Shown here in pieces: positions 26,566-36,876 of a stretch of DNA of 64,000 bases. The translations under genes were made by a program, and so were the position numbers. Every line of letters begins with the position of its first letter. Positions within the stretch are counted from its first letter, which is position 1. Below the pieces are notes generated by a model. The model had not been told where the DNA came from and did not search any database. It worked only from the letters and a program-made list of their open reading frames with translations. The DNA is taken from the NCBI RefSeq assembly GCF_001945665.1, contig NZ_CP015780.1, positions 806,001 through 870,000 of the forward strand, given 5' to 3'. Source of the stretch: Borreliella mayonii (GTDB taxonomy: Bacteria > Spirochaetota > Spirochaetia > Borreliales > Borreliaceae).

Positions 26566-29500
26566 ATGAATTTGGTGTTTTGGAGAAATAAGACATTTTT
26601 ATTATTGATTTTATCATTTTTTATTTTTGTTTTAATAATTTTTTCCATTAATCTATTTGTTCAAGTTCAAATTTATTCTGCAAAGTTTTTTGCTATAAAA
26701 TATCTTGAATCAAAATTTGGCTTTAGGATTAAATATGATAAAATTTCACCGTATTTCTTATCATCTATCAAAATAGACGGTTTAGAGCTAAGCTTGGATG
26801 GAAAAGATAAGATATTAATAGATATTGTTAGGGTAGATTTAAATCTGTTTAAATTAATTTTAGGTGATGAAAATATTATTTTAAATGTTTATGTTAAAGG
26901 AAGTAATTTAAATTTTGATATAAACGACTTTAGTTTATCTGATGATTTAAATCCTAGCAATGCCTATCCTGACAATGGAAATGTAATTTTAAATAAAATT
27001 TTAAACTATCTTTATAGGTTAAATATTAATTTAGAAAATATTAATATTAATATTAAGCTTAACAATAATAGTTGGTTGAATTTTAAAGTTAAAAATTTTT
27101 CCTTAAATACCGTAGATGAAGATTTTTTATTTAGCTCTGTAGTTGATTTTAGTGCTGTTAAAAATTCAAAAATTAATTTGCTGTCTGAAAGAGTTGATAA
27201 TGAAATTTTAGATTCAACTTTCTATTTTGAGGGGAAATTCAAAAAAGGCTTTGAGGATGGCTATGTTAATTTTAGTTTTTTTGAATTTAAAACAAGTTAT
27301 TTTTCTTTGCTTGATCAAGGATTTCAAATAAATTATTCAAAAGGAAATTTAAAAATTTTTAATTTAAGAAGAGAGAATTTTGATTTTAATTTAAGTTATG
27401 ATAAGGCTAATGGTTTTGTTCGATTAGATGCTTTATTTTTAAATGTTAATCTTTTAGATTGGATTAAGCTAAACAAAGGCTTTGAAATCTATAAAGATTA
27501 TTTTGATATAAGTTTAAATAGTCAATTTGCATTTTCCTATGATTTTAAGGATAAAGATTTAAGATATGCAGGAATAATAGATTCATCTTTAAATTTAGAT
27601 ACTATAGGTAAAGAAATTCAAGGTTTACAGCTTGAAATCAAGGGAGATGATAGCATTGTAAGCATTAAGAATGCTTTTTTAAAGCTTAAAAGGGGAGTTG
27701 TAAATTATAAGGGTTATTATTCTTTGAAAGACTTGCTTCCAATAGGACGTCTTAACTTTAAGTCTGCAAAAATTTTAAACTTTAACGACCTAAATGGGTA
27801 TTTAGATTTTAGTAAAGATAAAGATATTTTTTCGGTTAAGTCTGATAATTTTAGTCTTGGAAATCTTAGTTTTCAAAATTTAAGTTTAAAAACTTATTTT
27901 TTAAACGATAAAATTTTTGTTGACTATTTGATTTATTTAGAAAATAAAAATTCTCAAATTTCTTTAAAAGGAGATCTTAATGATAAAGAATTTTCTTTTA
28001 ATTTGGGTATTAAAGAATTTCCTTTGCTTTTTTTAAAAGAAGTAATTCCTAATTCTCACTTAATAAATTTTTTTCCCAAGACTTTATTTTCAGGTAAATA
28101 TTTAAATTTAGTTTCCGATTTTAATTTAAATAAATTTGATTATTATAAAAATAAATTAAAAAAATTCAATTTCATGGTGTTTTCAAAGTTAGACAATTTT
28201 AAATTTGTGCTTGATGCTAGTGGAGAAAAAAATTTTTACAAATCAAACAATTTTGATTTTCAATACAATGATCATAATTTGCATTCCAGCCTGTTTGTTG
28301 AGCTAATTGAAAGTGGGTTTAATGTTATCACGAATTTTTCTTATTTGAATAAAATTTATCCTTTGCATTTTTCTGTTAATCTTAAAGATAAGTTTGTTGT
28401 TGCCGAATCTCCTCTTGGTCTTAAATTAGATTTCAATTATTTTGATTCTAAAATAATTTATACCCTTAATGTGAATGATTTTAAGGTTTACAATAAGACC
28501 TCTGATCTTTTGATAAATATAAATTTTTATGGGAATTATTTAGGCTATAATGACAATTTGAAATTTAAAATAGATAAGTTTAATATAATAAAAGCTTCTA
28601 AAATACCTGCCTATAATTTTAATTTTGGCTTTAGAGGCTTATATGAATATGATAATTTGTACATTTCTGATGTTAAGTTTGTAAACAAGTTTTCAAATTT
28701 ACAAGGATATGGACAATTCAATTTAAAAGATAATTTTAATGGAAGTTTAAATCTATTTTCTAGTTCAAATTCAGAGAGATATTTTTTAGGAGTTAATTCC
28801 GATGAATATGGAAGTTATTTTTTGCTTAAATTTCAAGATCTGGATTTTTACAATTTTAATTCTTTATCCCTTTTAGAAGGAAAGGTTAATGGAAATTTTT
28901 TGCTAAATTTTAAAAAGAATGATTTTAAAGATTATTCTTTGAGTGGATATCTTGAGGCTGATAAATTAACTTTATTAGGCATTCCTATTCGGTTTTCTAT
29001 GAATTTAGGATTATTGGACAATAAACTTAACATATATGATATAAAGGCTAAGCGCAATAGAAAAGAATTTCTTAGTGGTAGTCTAAGATACGATCTAAAC
29101 AGCTCTATAGGTGTATCTAATATAGTTTTTAATAGCGACTTGTTTTCTTATAAGTTTAATGCAAATTTTAGAAACTTTCAAAGCAGGGATGAAGAGCGAT
29201 TTGGGGTTTTGAAAACCAAAACAGAGGGTGAATTTTTCTTTAGAGATATTAAATATAAAAATGAATTTTTATCTAATCTTACGGTTGAATTTAGTAATGA
29301 TTTTGAAAAATTTAATATGACTTCAATTGATTATGACCTTATTAATGTTTTATATCATTATGGCAGTGGAGAATATAGCTTTATTTTAAAAGATTATTTG
29401 CCTTTTAGTTTTAATTCATCAGGCAAAATAATTAAAAATAAAATTTTTGGAAATGTCAGAGATATTAAATTTGATTCAAAAATAATCACTAAAGATTTTT

Positions 29501-30966
29501 TAGATTCACATTCTTTATTCAATATTGACAATCATTTTATTCTTTACGATCTTCTTTTAAATGGCGAATTTGATATTGATGGGGATTTGTATAATCCCAA
29601 TATTAATGGAAGTTTAAATATTCAAAAAGGATCAATTAGTACTGAGTATTTAAGAGCTTCTAGAAAGTTTGGTGGCGATAGAGCTTTAGAAATATTTGAT
29701 ATGCCAGTTGAAATTCAGGATAATAAAATCATTTTTAGTAATGAGTTTAGCCTAGATCGATATTCTAAGATTTTTGTTTCTACTAGTTTAAATTTAAATT
29801 TTTTAAGCGATACTATTATTGATTATTACAAAATAGACATTAATGTTACTGGTAGAACGGGAGTTCCTATTAAATTTGACAAAATTGCTTTAAGCTTTAC
29901 AGGCTATGCTTTAGGCAATTTTTCAATTGAAGGAAATTCTGATGAAATTATGTTTAAGGGCATTTTAAATATTTCAAATGCTTGGGTTTATTCTCTTGAA
30001 AGTTCTGTTGTTGATTTATTAATAAATCCTTTCAAGCGAGCAAAAAGATCGCAAGCAGTTGATATTAATGTTCTAGATTTTGATATTTTAACTGATCTTG
30101 AGATAAATTTTGACAGCGGTGTTACTTTTCATTGGCCAGATAGTAATATTTCTTTTTTACAAGCTACTATTTCAAGAGGGGATAAACTTGTAATAAAATC
30201 TGACACAAAAACCGATGATTTTATTATTAAAGGAGATTTAAATATTTCAAGTGGTTTTGTTAATTATAACAATAAAAAATTTATCTTTAAAAGTAGCTCT
30301 TATATATCTTTTAATGAGAATAGAACCAAATTTGATCCATGGATAAAAGCTGAGGCCACAAATACTATTAAGGATGGAAATGATAAACTGCTTGTTACAA
30401 TAAGTATTGATAGTCCTTTAAGTTTATGGAAAATTGAGTTTATGTCTTATCCTTCTAGAACTGAGCAGGAGATTAAATATTTGCTTTCAGGCTCAACAAT
30501 AGGGGGGGCTGAGGGAGGATTGCGATCGGCAGGCACTAATGCTGCTGAAATGGCAATTGGAATAGTAAGTGACATTGCTCTTGATTTTTTAATTCAACCC
30601 ATTGAAGATTATATGCGTTCTGTATTAAACTTAGACTTGTTGAGTATAAAGACAGATATATTGAAGAATTCTATTAATAGTAATTTTTTCAAAATCGGGA
30701 ATCCTACTTTTGTTGATGTTCTTGACAATACAAGTGTTAAGGTAGGCAAATATCTTGTTGAAGGTGTTTTTATTAGCGGGGGCTTTGGCTTTTTGAAAGA
30801 GCAAATGACTCCTTTTTCAAAAGATTTAAATTTTGTTATCAATTTGGGCATTGAGTTTGATTCTCCATTTTTTTTGGTTAATTATGAGTTTGATTACAAT
30901 TTTATGAAAAAAGGTTTAGATGGAATAGGAAATAATATAGGTATTTCTTGGAAATTTAAATATTAA
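26566..30966 (+). CDS. tamB: TamB, giant inner-membrane-anchored envelope protein
   Basis: A 1466-residue AsmA-like protein with one N-terminal membrane helix (about 11-33), a very long beta-rich periplasmic region and a C-terminal DUF490/TamB domain. The last contains SSYISFNENRTKFDPWIKAEA, YLLSGSTIGG and an ending NLGIEFDSPFFLVNYEFDYN. TamB-like proteins are thought to bridge both membranes and carry lipids or assist barrel insertion. Borrelia has no TamA and its TamB is reported to work with BamA, encoded next, 17 nt away. No good ribosome site precedes the ATG at 26566. Confidence 0.92.
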   Translation: MNLVFWRNKTFLLLILSFFIFVLIIFSINLFVQVQIYSAKFFAIKYLESKFGFRIKYDKISPYFLSSIKIDGLELSLDGKDKILIDIVRVDLNLFKLILGDENIILNVYVKGSNLNFDINDFSLSDDLNPSNAYPDNGNVILNKILNYLYRLNINLENININIKLNNNSWLNFKVKNFSLNTVDEDFLFSSVVDFSAVKNSKINLLSERVDNEILDSTFYFEGKFKKGFEDGYVNFSFFEFKTSYFSLLDQGFQINYSKGNLKIFNLRRENFDFNLSYDKANGFVRLDALFLNVNLLDWIKLNKGFEIYKDYFDISLNSQFAFSYDFKDKDLRYAGIIDSSLNLDTIGKEIQGLQLEIKGDDSIVSIKNAFLKLKRGVVNYKGYYSLKDLLPIGRLNFKSAKILNFNDLNGYLDFSKDKDIFSVKSDNFSLGNLSFQNLSLKTYFLNDKIFVDYLIYLENKNSQISLKGDLNDKEFSFNLGIKEFPLLFLKEVIPNSHLINFFPKTLFSGKYLNLVSDFNLNKFDYYKNKLKKFNFMVFSKLDNFKFVLDASGEKNFYKSNNFDFQYNDHNLHSSLFVELIESGFNVITNFSYLNKIYPLHFSVNLKDKFVVAESPLGLKLDFNYFDSKIIYTLNVNDFKVYNKTSDLLININFYGNYLGYNDNLKFKIDKFNIIKASKIPAYNFNFGFRGLYEYDNLYISDVKFVNKFSNLQGYGQFNLKDNFNGSLNLFSSSNSERYFLGVNSDEYGSYFLLKFQDLDFYNFNSLSLLEGKVNGNFLLNFKKNDFKDYSLSGYLEADKLTLLGIPIRFSMNLGLLDNKLNIYDIKAKRNRKEFLSGSLRYDLNSSIGVSNIVFNSDLFSYKFNANFRNFQSRDEERFGVLKTKTEGEFFFRDIKYKNEFLSNLTVEFSNDFEKFNMTSIDYDLINVLYHYGSGEYSFILKDYLPFSFNSSGKIIKNKIFGNVRDIKFDSKIITKDFLDSHSLFNIDNHFILYDLLLNGEFDIDGDLYNPNINGSLNIQKGSISTEYLRASRKFGGDRALEIFDMPVEIQDNKIIFSNEFSLDRYSKIFVSTSLNLNFLSDTIIDYYKIDINVTGRTGVPIKFDKIALSFTGYALGNFSIEGNSDEIMFKGILNISNAWVYSLESSVVDLLINPFKRAKRSQAVDINVLDFDILTDLEINFDSGVTFHWPDSNISFLQATISRGDKLVIKSDTKTDDFIIKGDLNISSGFVNYNNKKFIFKSSSYISFNENRTKFDPWIKAEATNTIKDGNDKLLVTISIDSPLSLWKIEFMSYPSRTEQEIKYLLSGSTIGGAEGGLRSAGTNAAEMAIGIVSDIALDFLIQPIEDYMRSVLNLDLLSIKTDILKNSINSNFFKIGNPTFVDVLDNTSVKVGKYLVEGVFISGGFGFLKEQMTPFSKDLNFVINLGIEFDSPFFLVNYEFDYNFMKKGLDGIGNNIGISWKFKY

Positions 30967-30983
30967 ATTGTTAAGAGGTTAAG

Positions 30984-33449
30984 ATGGGTTCAATTAGAGG
31001 TTTGTTTTTTGTAAGTTTTTTAATATTTTTTGTTGTTTTTAGTTTTGGTCAAGTTGAAAATTATAAAGGGAAAATAATAAAGGATATTAATTTTGAAGGA
31101 CTTAAGAATAAGAAGGAGAGAGATTTTATTAATATTTTAAAACCTTACATTGGCTTAGCATATTCTAATGAAATTTTTGATAAATTACAAATTGATCTTT
31201 ATTCTCTTGATTATTTTTCTGGGCTTATTAAGCCTATGTTTAAAATAGATGGTGAGGATCTTTTTATCACATTTATTGTAAAAGAAAAATCTTTAGTTAA
31301 TTCTGTTGTTTTTTCTGATAGCAGTAGAGTTTTTTGGAATAGCGAGCTTGTTGAAAAGGTGAATATTAAGACCAATGAGCCTTTAAATCTTGCAAGTGTT
31401 AATAAAGGTATTGATAAGCTTGAAGAGATGTATAAAGATATGGGATATTTTGAGGTTTCTGCAAATTTTGAAATCAAAGAAGAAGGAAATTTAGTTGATA
31501 TTATTTTCAATATAGTAGCTGGACCTAAATATGTTGTTAAAGGGATTGACTTTGAAGGAAATTTAAGCTTTAAAAGCAGTACTTTGAGAAAATCTTTAGC
31601 ATCAAGAGTAGTATCTCTTTTCTCAGATGGCAAATATTTAAAAAGTAATGTTGATAAGGACAAGCGTCAATTAGAGTCTTTTTATAAAAATAATGGATAT
31701 ATTGATGTTAAGATTATCAATAGTACTGTTGATATTAAAGATTCCCTTAAAGATTCTAAACGGCTAGAAAAGGAAGTTTTTTTGAAATATTTTCTTTCAG
31801 AAGGCAATGTTTTTAGATTTGGAAAGCTTGAAATTTCTGGTAATTCAGTTTTTAGTTTAGAGGAATTAAAAAGTTTTATTACCTTTAGTGAAGGTGATAT
31901 TTTTAATAATTCTAAATTTGAGCAGGATTTTGCCAAAATTAAGGAAAGTTATTTTAAGGAGGGATATATTTTTACAGAAATTATTCCTTCACAAAAGATA
32001 AGAGGTGAGTTTGTCGATTTGTTGATTAAAATTTTAGAAAAGGATAAAGCTCATATTGAGTCTATTACTGTTTCTAAAAATAAAAATACAGCTTCGCATG
32101 TAATACTTAGAGAAATTCCTCTTCAAGATGGAGATGTTTTTAGTTTGGATAAGTTTAAGATGGGCATGGCGAACTTACAGCAACTTGGTTATTTTTCAAA
32201 TGTAATTCCCGATATTGTTCCAGGCAATACGGAAGGGCTTATGAAAATAAATTTAAACATTGAGGAGCGAGCAACAAGTAATTTTGGATTTGGTATGAAT
32301 TTTGGAGGCAATTCAAATTCTTCGTTTCCATTCTCAGTATTTGGGCAATGGGAGCTTTCTAATTTTTTAGGCGAAGGCTACTATTTTGCTGCAAGACTAA
32401 ATTTATCTTTTTTAGAGCAAAGTCTTAGTTTGACATTTAGAGATAATTGGTTTTTTCAGAAAAGATGGACTGTAGGTGGATTTATAGATTTTTCACATTC
32501 TGTTAATACTGCTTATCAGGATATTAATGGGCCTATTTTTTCTGGCAAAAGGGAAGTTCCTGATCCATTTACAAGTTGGGAAGAATATCGAGATGCTAAA
32601 AGCTTTTCTGATTTTAATGCTATGAATTATTCTTTGCTTAAACTTAGTTTTGGAGGGTTTACAGGGTATACTTTTTCTAATTATCTTGGTAAGCAAACCC
32701 TTCTTGGTACTTTGCAAACCGCTTTAAAATATGTTTTTTATGATAATGAAATTAATAGGCCTTCAAATTATTATTTAAGAGATAATTACAAAACTTTTAG
32801 ATTTGAAAATTCTCTTAGTTTGAGCGCAGCTTGGGATACAAGAAATTCTACCTCTTTATCTAATAATGGATTTTTACTTAAACAGCAGTTTGATTTTTTT
32901 GGTGGATTTTTATTTGGCCAGAGCCATTTTATTAAATCTTCTACAACCTTTGAGAGATATTTTTCTCTTTTAGGATATGAGGATGTGTTTACCCCTTATT
33001 TTGATATTATTTTGACCTTAAGGAGTGTCTATTCAAATATATTACCTCCTCTTGGTAATGGTTTTGAAATTGAAATTCAACCCCATCATCACATAGTTCT
33101 TAGTGAAAATTTCATGCAGGCTAGAGGTTGGGGGATTTTGAAAAATATTTACAGCTCCTTTGTAAATACTGTGCAAATATCTATTCCTTTGTTAAAAAAT
33201 ATTTTAGTTTGGGATGCTTTTTTTATAGATTTTGCTTCCTATTCTTTAGAAGGGCAAGAAAATTCTTTGTTTAGGCCTTTTAGTAGTTTTGTTTTTAGCT
33301 GGGGGACTGGAATTAGAAGTCTTTTGCCTCAATTGCCACTGTCTTTTGTAATAGCTTATCCTTTTTATTTTGACAATGATAAAGTTAACAGTTATTACAA
33401 ATATTTTTCTGGATTTAAATTTTTCTTAGGAATTGAGATGAGATATTGA
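30984..33449 (+). CDS. bamA: Outer membrane assembly factor BamA
   Basis: The central Omp85 insertase for outer-membrane proteins. It has 821 residues with a signal peptide (RGLFFVSFLIFFVVFSFGQ), five POTRA repeats from about 25 to 430 (for example ISGNSVFSLEELKSFI and VFSLDKFKMGMANLQQLGYF) and a C-terminal 16-strand barrel ending GIEMRY, an aromatic terminal residue typical of outer-membrane barrels. It lies between tamB and skp, and the stop is 2 nt before the skp ATG. Confidence 0.95.
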   Translation: MGSIRGLFFVSFLIFFVVFSFGQVENYKGKIIKDINFEGLKNKKERDFINILKPYIGLAYSNEIFDKLQIDLYSLDYFSGLIKPMFKIDGEDLFITFIVKEKSLVNSVVFSDSSRVFWNSELVEKVNIKTNEPLNLASVNKGIDKLEEMYKDMGYFEVSANFEIKEEGNLVDIIFNIVAGPKYVVKGIDFEGNLSFKSSTLRKSLASRVVSLFSDGKYLKSNVDKDKRQLESFYKNNGYIDVKIINSTVDIKDSLKDSKRLEKEVFLKYFLSEGNVFRFGKLEISGNSVFSLEELKSFITFSEGDIFNNSKFEQDFAKIKESYFKEGYIFTEIIPSQKIRGEFVDLLIKILEKDKAHIESITVSKNKNTASHVILREIPLQDGDVFSLDKFKMGMANLQQLGYFSNVIPDIVPGNTEGLMKINLNIEERATSNFGFGMNFGGNSNSSFPFSVFGQWELSNFLGEGYYFAARLNLSFLEQSLSLTFRDNWFFQKRWTVGGFIDFSHSVNTAYQDINGPIFSGKREVPDPFTSWEEYRDAKSFSDFNAMNYSLLKLSFGGFTGYTFSNYLGKQTLLGTLQTALKYVFYDNEINRPSNYYLRDNYKTFRFENSLSLSAAWDTRNSTSLSNNGFLLKQQFDFFGGFLFGQSHFIKSSTTFERYFSLLGYEDVFTPYFDIILTLRSVYSNILPPLGNGFEIEIQPHHHIVLSENFMQARGWGILKNIYSSFVNTVQISIPLLKNILVWDAFFIDFASYSLEGQENSLFRPFSSFVFSWGTGIRSLLPQLPLSFVIAYPFYFDNDKVNSYYKYFSGFKFFLGIEMRY

Positions 33450-33451
33450 TT

Positions 33452-34003
33452 ATGCTATGGAGAAAATTTGTGTTTTTTTTGATTTTGCCATTGTTTTTTT
33501 TATTATCTTTTAATGTTTTTTCAATAGATGTTGTTAAAATAGGCATTGTTGATTTTGATAGAATTGTGATTGAAGTTTTAAATCCTCAATTGAAAGCTAA
33601 TCTTGATCAAATAAAAAATCGGTATCAAGAACAAATAAATACATTAAATTTAGAACTTAAGAATTTAAGACAGATGTATGATAAATCGATTGCTGCTAAT
33701 GACTTAGATAATGCAAGATCTTTTGGAAATCAATATAATTTGAAAGTTGATGAGCTAAAGAGAGTGTCTAGTTTGGCAAAAAATAATTTAGAACAGCAGA
33801 GATTGGCCAATATTAATAGTTTAAATAATAATAGTGAATCTTTAAGCAAAATACTTCGTGGTATTCAATATGTTGCAGAAATTAATGGGTTTTCTTTGAT
33901 TATGAAAAAAAATAATCCGTATATTCTTTACCACAATAGCACTGTTGATATAACAGACGATGTTGTTAAGCATCTTTTGGAAAAGGACAATAAAAATCCT
34001 TAA
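33452..34003 (+). CDS. skp: OmpH/Skp-like periplasmic chaperone
   Basis: A 183-residue protein with signal peptide (FVFFLILPLFFLLSFNVFS), then VVKIGIVDFDRIVIEVLNPQ, the typical OmpH opening, and a long coiled coil (about 50-125: DQIKNRYQEQINTLNLELKN). It should hold unfolded barrel proteins on their way to BamA. ATG 33452 is chosen over TTG 33446. It ends the tamB-bamA-skp set. Confidence 0.86.
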   Translation: MLWRKFVFFLILPLFFLLSFNVFSIDVVKIGIVDFDRIVIEVLNPQLKANLDQIKNRYQEQINTLNLELKNLRQMYDKSIAANDLDNARSFGNQYNLKVDELKRVSSLAKNNLEQQRLANINSLNNNSESLSKILRGIQYVAEINGFSLIMKKNNPYILYHNSTVDITDDVVKHLLEKDNKNP

Positions 34004-34286
34004 ATCTTTTTCTTTTAAGGTATTTTTTTTTAAAAAATTTGCAATATTCTATTTCAGAATAAGTCTAAATGTAGCTTAAACAAAAAGTTATTGCTTATTG
34101 TGAAAATTTTTTGTAAATGTTTTAAATTAATTGAATTTAAAACATTATACTTTCTAATAACTAGGTAGCTTTAATTGTATAAAATATTGCTTTTAGAGTC
34201 TTTTTATCATTTTATATTCTTTCTTTTTAATTGAATTATATTTATTTTATAATATCAATTGTAATTCAATATTATTTAGGAAGCAT
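34004..34286. other. 283-bp AT-rich gap between skp and mutS
   Basis: No gene is visible. TATAAT at 34248-34253 is a likely -10 for mutS, without a good -35. A short dyad TATTCT/AGAATA occurs about 34048-34064. No strong terminator can be pointed to. Confidence 0.4.
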
Positions 34287-36875
34287 ATGAAAAAAAATGT
34301 TACCCCAATGATGAGGCAGTACTTAGATATCAAGAAAAAATATAAAGACGCTATTCTTTTTTTCAGAGTAGGAAGTTTTTATGAAATGTTTTTTGATGAT
34401 GCAATTGAGGCAAGCAAGCTTCTTAATTTAACATTGACAAAAAGAGAAAATGTTCCAATGTGTGGTGTGCCTTACCATACTAGTAAGGAATATATAAGAA
34501 AATTAATTTTATTTGATAAAAAGGTTGCAATTTGTGAACAAGCCTCTAATTCTACTTCTGTGGGGCCTTTAGAAAGAGAGGTTGTTGAGGTAATAACCCC
34601 AGGTGTTATTATTGATGAAGATTTTTTAAATGATGATGTTAATAACTATTTAGTTGCTATTAGTGATTATAAAAATTATTATTCGTTTTCTTATATAGAT
34701 TTATCTACTTCTAGTCTTGGGATAATGTTTTATGAGAATAGTTTTATTGAAAAGCTTAAAAGGGATCTTGAGAAATACTCTCCTAAAGAGATAATAGTTT
34801 CTGAAAATTTTTATTATGAATATTCAGAGAAGCTTAATCTTAGTCGGTTTTTAATTAATAGAGTGCCCACTTGGCATCTTGATAAGGATGTTGCAATAAA
34901 AACAATAAAGGAGCATTTTAACATACTTGGATTGAGCCCTCTTGGATTTGATGAAGAGAAGCCTTATTACATTTCAATTTTTCTCATTATAAATCATATA
35001 AAAAATAATTTAAAAAATTTATTAAGCAATATTGATAAAATAGATATTAATAATGATTCTTTATACATGTTTCTTGATGATGTAACTCAAGTTAATCTTG
35101 AACTTGTAAAAAATAATAATGATTTTTCTTCTCAATATTCATTATATTCTGTGTTAAATGATTGCAAAACTGCAATGGGAAAAAGACTTTTAAGAGAATA
35201 TATTTTAAATCCAATTTTAAATATTTCTGAGATTAATACTAGACTAGATCATGTTGAATTTTTTTGCAAAAATATTAGCTTAACTATGGCTTTAAGGGAA
35301 ACTTTTATTAATATATGGGATATTGAGAGAATAATATCTAGGATTCAAATGAAAAGATATATTAAAAAAGATTTTTTATTTATTGAAAAAGCTCTTTCTG
35401 TATTTTTTACGGTAAAAAGGTTATTTGACAAACATAATTTTGATTATTGGAATTTTGATAAGTTTGAAGAGGATAGCATTTCTAAGGTTTATTTTTTGAT
35501 CAATAGTGCAATTTCAAGCTCGCCCGATGAGCTTATTAAAAGAGGTTATGATTTAAAGCTTGATAGCTTGAAAGATTTAAAGATTAATGCAAATAAATAT
35601 ATTGATGAATATCTTGAATCAGAAAAATTTCTTAGCAAAATCAATAACCTAAAGATTAGAAAAACTAATAATAGGGGATTATTTTTTGAAGTTACAAAGA
35701 GTAATTATGCTCAAGTGCCTTCGCATTTTATAGAAAGCCAAGCTTTAAATTCTTCAAAAAGATATAAAACAGAAAAACTTATTTCTCTTGAAGCGGATAT
35801 TAATAATGCTGAAGACAATGTGGTTGCTTTTGAGCAGGAAATTTTTGATGAAATAGCATCAAATGTTGTTAAGCATAATAAAGTTCTTAAAAAGGTTGCA
35901 GAATTTTTTGCATATATTGATTTGGTTGTTAATTTTGGTTATTTGGCAAAAAAAAATGAATATGAAAGGCCTGTGTTGACATCTGGTAAAGAAATTTTTC
36001 TTGACAAGTCTCGTCATCCTGTTGTTGAGCGCTATGTGAAAAACACTGAAATCTTTACTGAAAATTTTGTAAGGATTAATAAAGAAAAGCATTTTTGTTT
36101 AATTACTGGCCCTAATATGGCAGGTAAATCAACTTATTTGCGTCAGGTGGCTTTAATTACTTTAATGGCGCATATAGGTTCTTTTGTTCCAGCTTCTAAG
36201 GCTGTAATAGGTATTACAGATAAAATTTTTTGCAGAATTGGAGCAAGTGATAATATTGCCAAAGGGGAATCCACTTTTTTGGTTGAAATGAATGAAACAG
36301 CTAATATTTTAAGAAATGCAACAGAAAAGAGTTTAATAATTATGGATGAAGTTGGAAGAGGTACTAGTACAAATGATGGGCTTGCTATTGCTTATTCTAT
36401 TATAGAGTATATTTTAGAGTATATTAAAGCTAGAAGTTTGTTTGCCACACATTTTCATGAGCTGTCGTCTATCAATCATAAAGCTTTTATTAATCTTTCA
36501 ATGAAAATTGAAAAGCAAGGCAACGATCTTGTTTTCTTAAGAGAAGTTGAAGAAAAGCCATCTCTTAATTCTTATGGGATTTATGTTGCTCGTATAGCGG
36601 GACTTCCTTTAAGGGTAATAGATAGAGCCAATGTTATTCTAGAAAGTTTGGTGGGCAGAAAGGGTAGCTCTTGTTTAGAGTTTTTTCCCTGTGTTTCTTC
36701 TGATGGTAATGATAAAGAGGTCTTGAAAGATGACACTGATGTTCATGTTAAATTAAATGAGTATTTAGAGTTAAAAAATTTTATTTCTAGCATAGATATT
36801 AATAATATTACCCCTTTTCAATCAATTGAGCTTTTAAATCAACTTGTTTTAAAGGTTGTCTCTCAGTCCAGTTAG
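34287..36875 (+). CDS. mutS: DNA mismatch repair protein MutS
   Basis: Recognises mismatches and small loops. The 862-residue protein has the mismatch-binding FxE motif in FFRVGSFYEMFFDDA, the P-loop GPNMAGKST, Walker B IIMDEVGRGTST and the signature HFHELS. ATG 34287 has AGGAAG 4-5 nt upstream. The gene is immediately followed by the broken comF. Confidence 0.96.
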   Translation: MKKNVTPMMRQYLDIKKKYKDAILFFRVGSFYEMFFDDAIEASKLLNLTLTKRENVPMCGVPYHTSKEYIRKLILFDKKVAICEQASNSTSVGPLEREVVEVITPGVIIDEDFLNDDVNNYLVAISDYKNYYSFSYIDLSTSSLGIMFYENSFIEKLKRDLEKYSPKEIIVSENFYYEYSEKLNLSRFLINRVPTWHLDKDVAIKTIKEHFNILGLSPLGFDEEKPYYISIFLIINHIKNNLKNLLSNIDKIDINNDSLYMFLDDVTQVNLELVKNNNDFSSQYSLYSVLNDCKTAMGKRLLREYILNPILNISEINTRLDHVEFFCKNISLTMALRETFINIWDIERIISRIQMKRYIKKDFLFIEKALSVFFTVKRLFDKHNFDYWNFDKFEEDSISKVYFLINSAISSSPDELIKRGYDLKLDSLKDLKINANKYIDEYLESEKFLSKINNLKIRKTNNRGLFFEVTKSNYAQVPSHFIESQALNSSKRYKTEKLISLEADINNAEDNVVAFEQEIFDEIASNVVKHNKVLKKVAEFFAYIDLVVNFGYLAKKNEYERPVLTSGKEIFLDKSRHPVVERYVKNTEIFTENFVRINKEKHFCLITGPNMAGKSTYLRQVALITLMAHIGSFVPASKAVIGITDKIFCRIGASDNIAKGESTFLVEMNETANILRNATEKSLIIMDEVGRGTSTNDGLAIAYSIIEYILEYIKARSLFATHFHELSSINHKAFINLSMKIEKQGNDLVFLREVEEKPSLNSYGIYVARIAGLPLRVIDRANVILESLVGRKGSSCLEFFPCVSSDGNDKEVLKDDTDVHVKLNEYLELKNFISSIDINNITPFQSIELLNQLVLKVVSQSS

Positions 36876-36876
36876 T

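Noticed and set aside
26481..26648. N-terminal extension of tmk overlapping tamB
   Set aside because: It adds no thymidylate-kinase residues, crosses the divergent promoter dyad, and GTG 26480 fits the family start.
34250..34274. Quasi-palindrome before mutS
   Set aside because: Arms are interrupted by mismatches and made of AT only; not distinguishable from chance.
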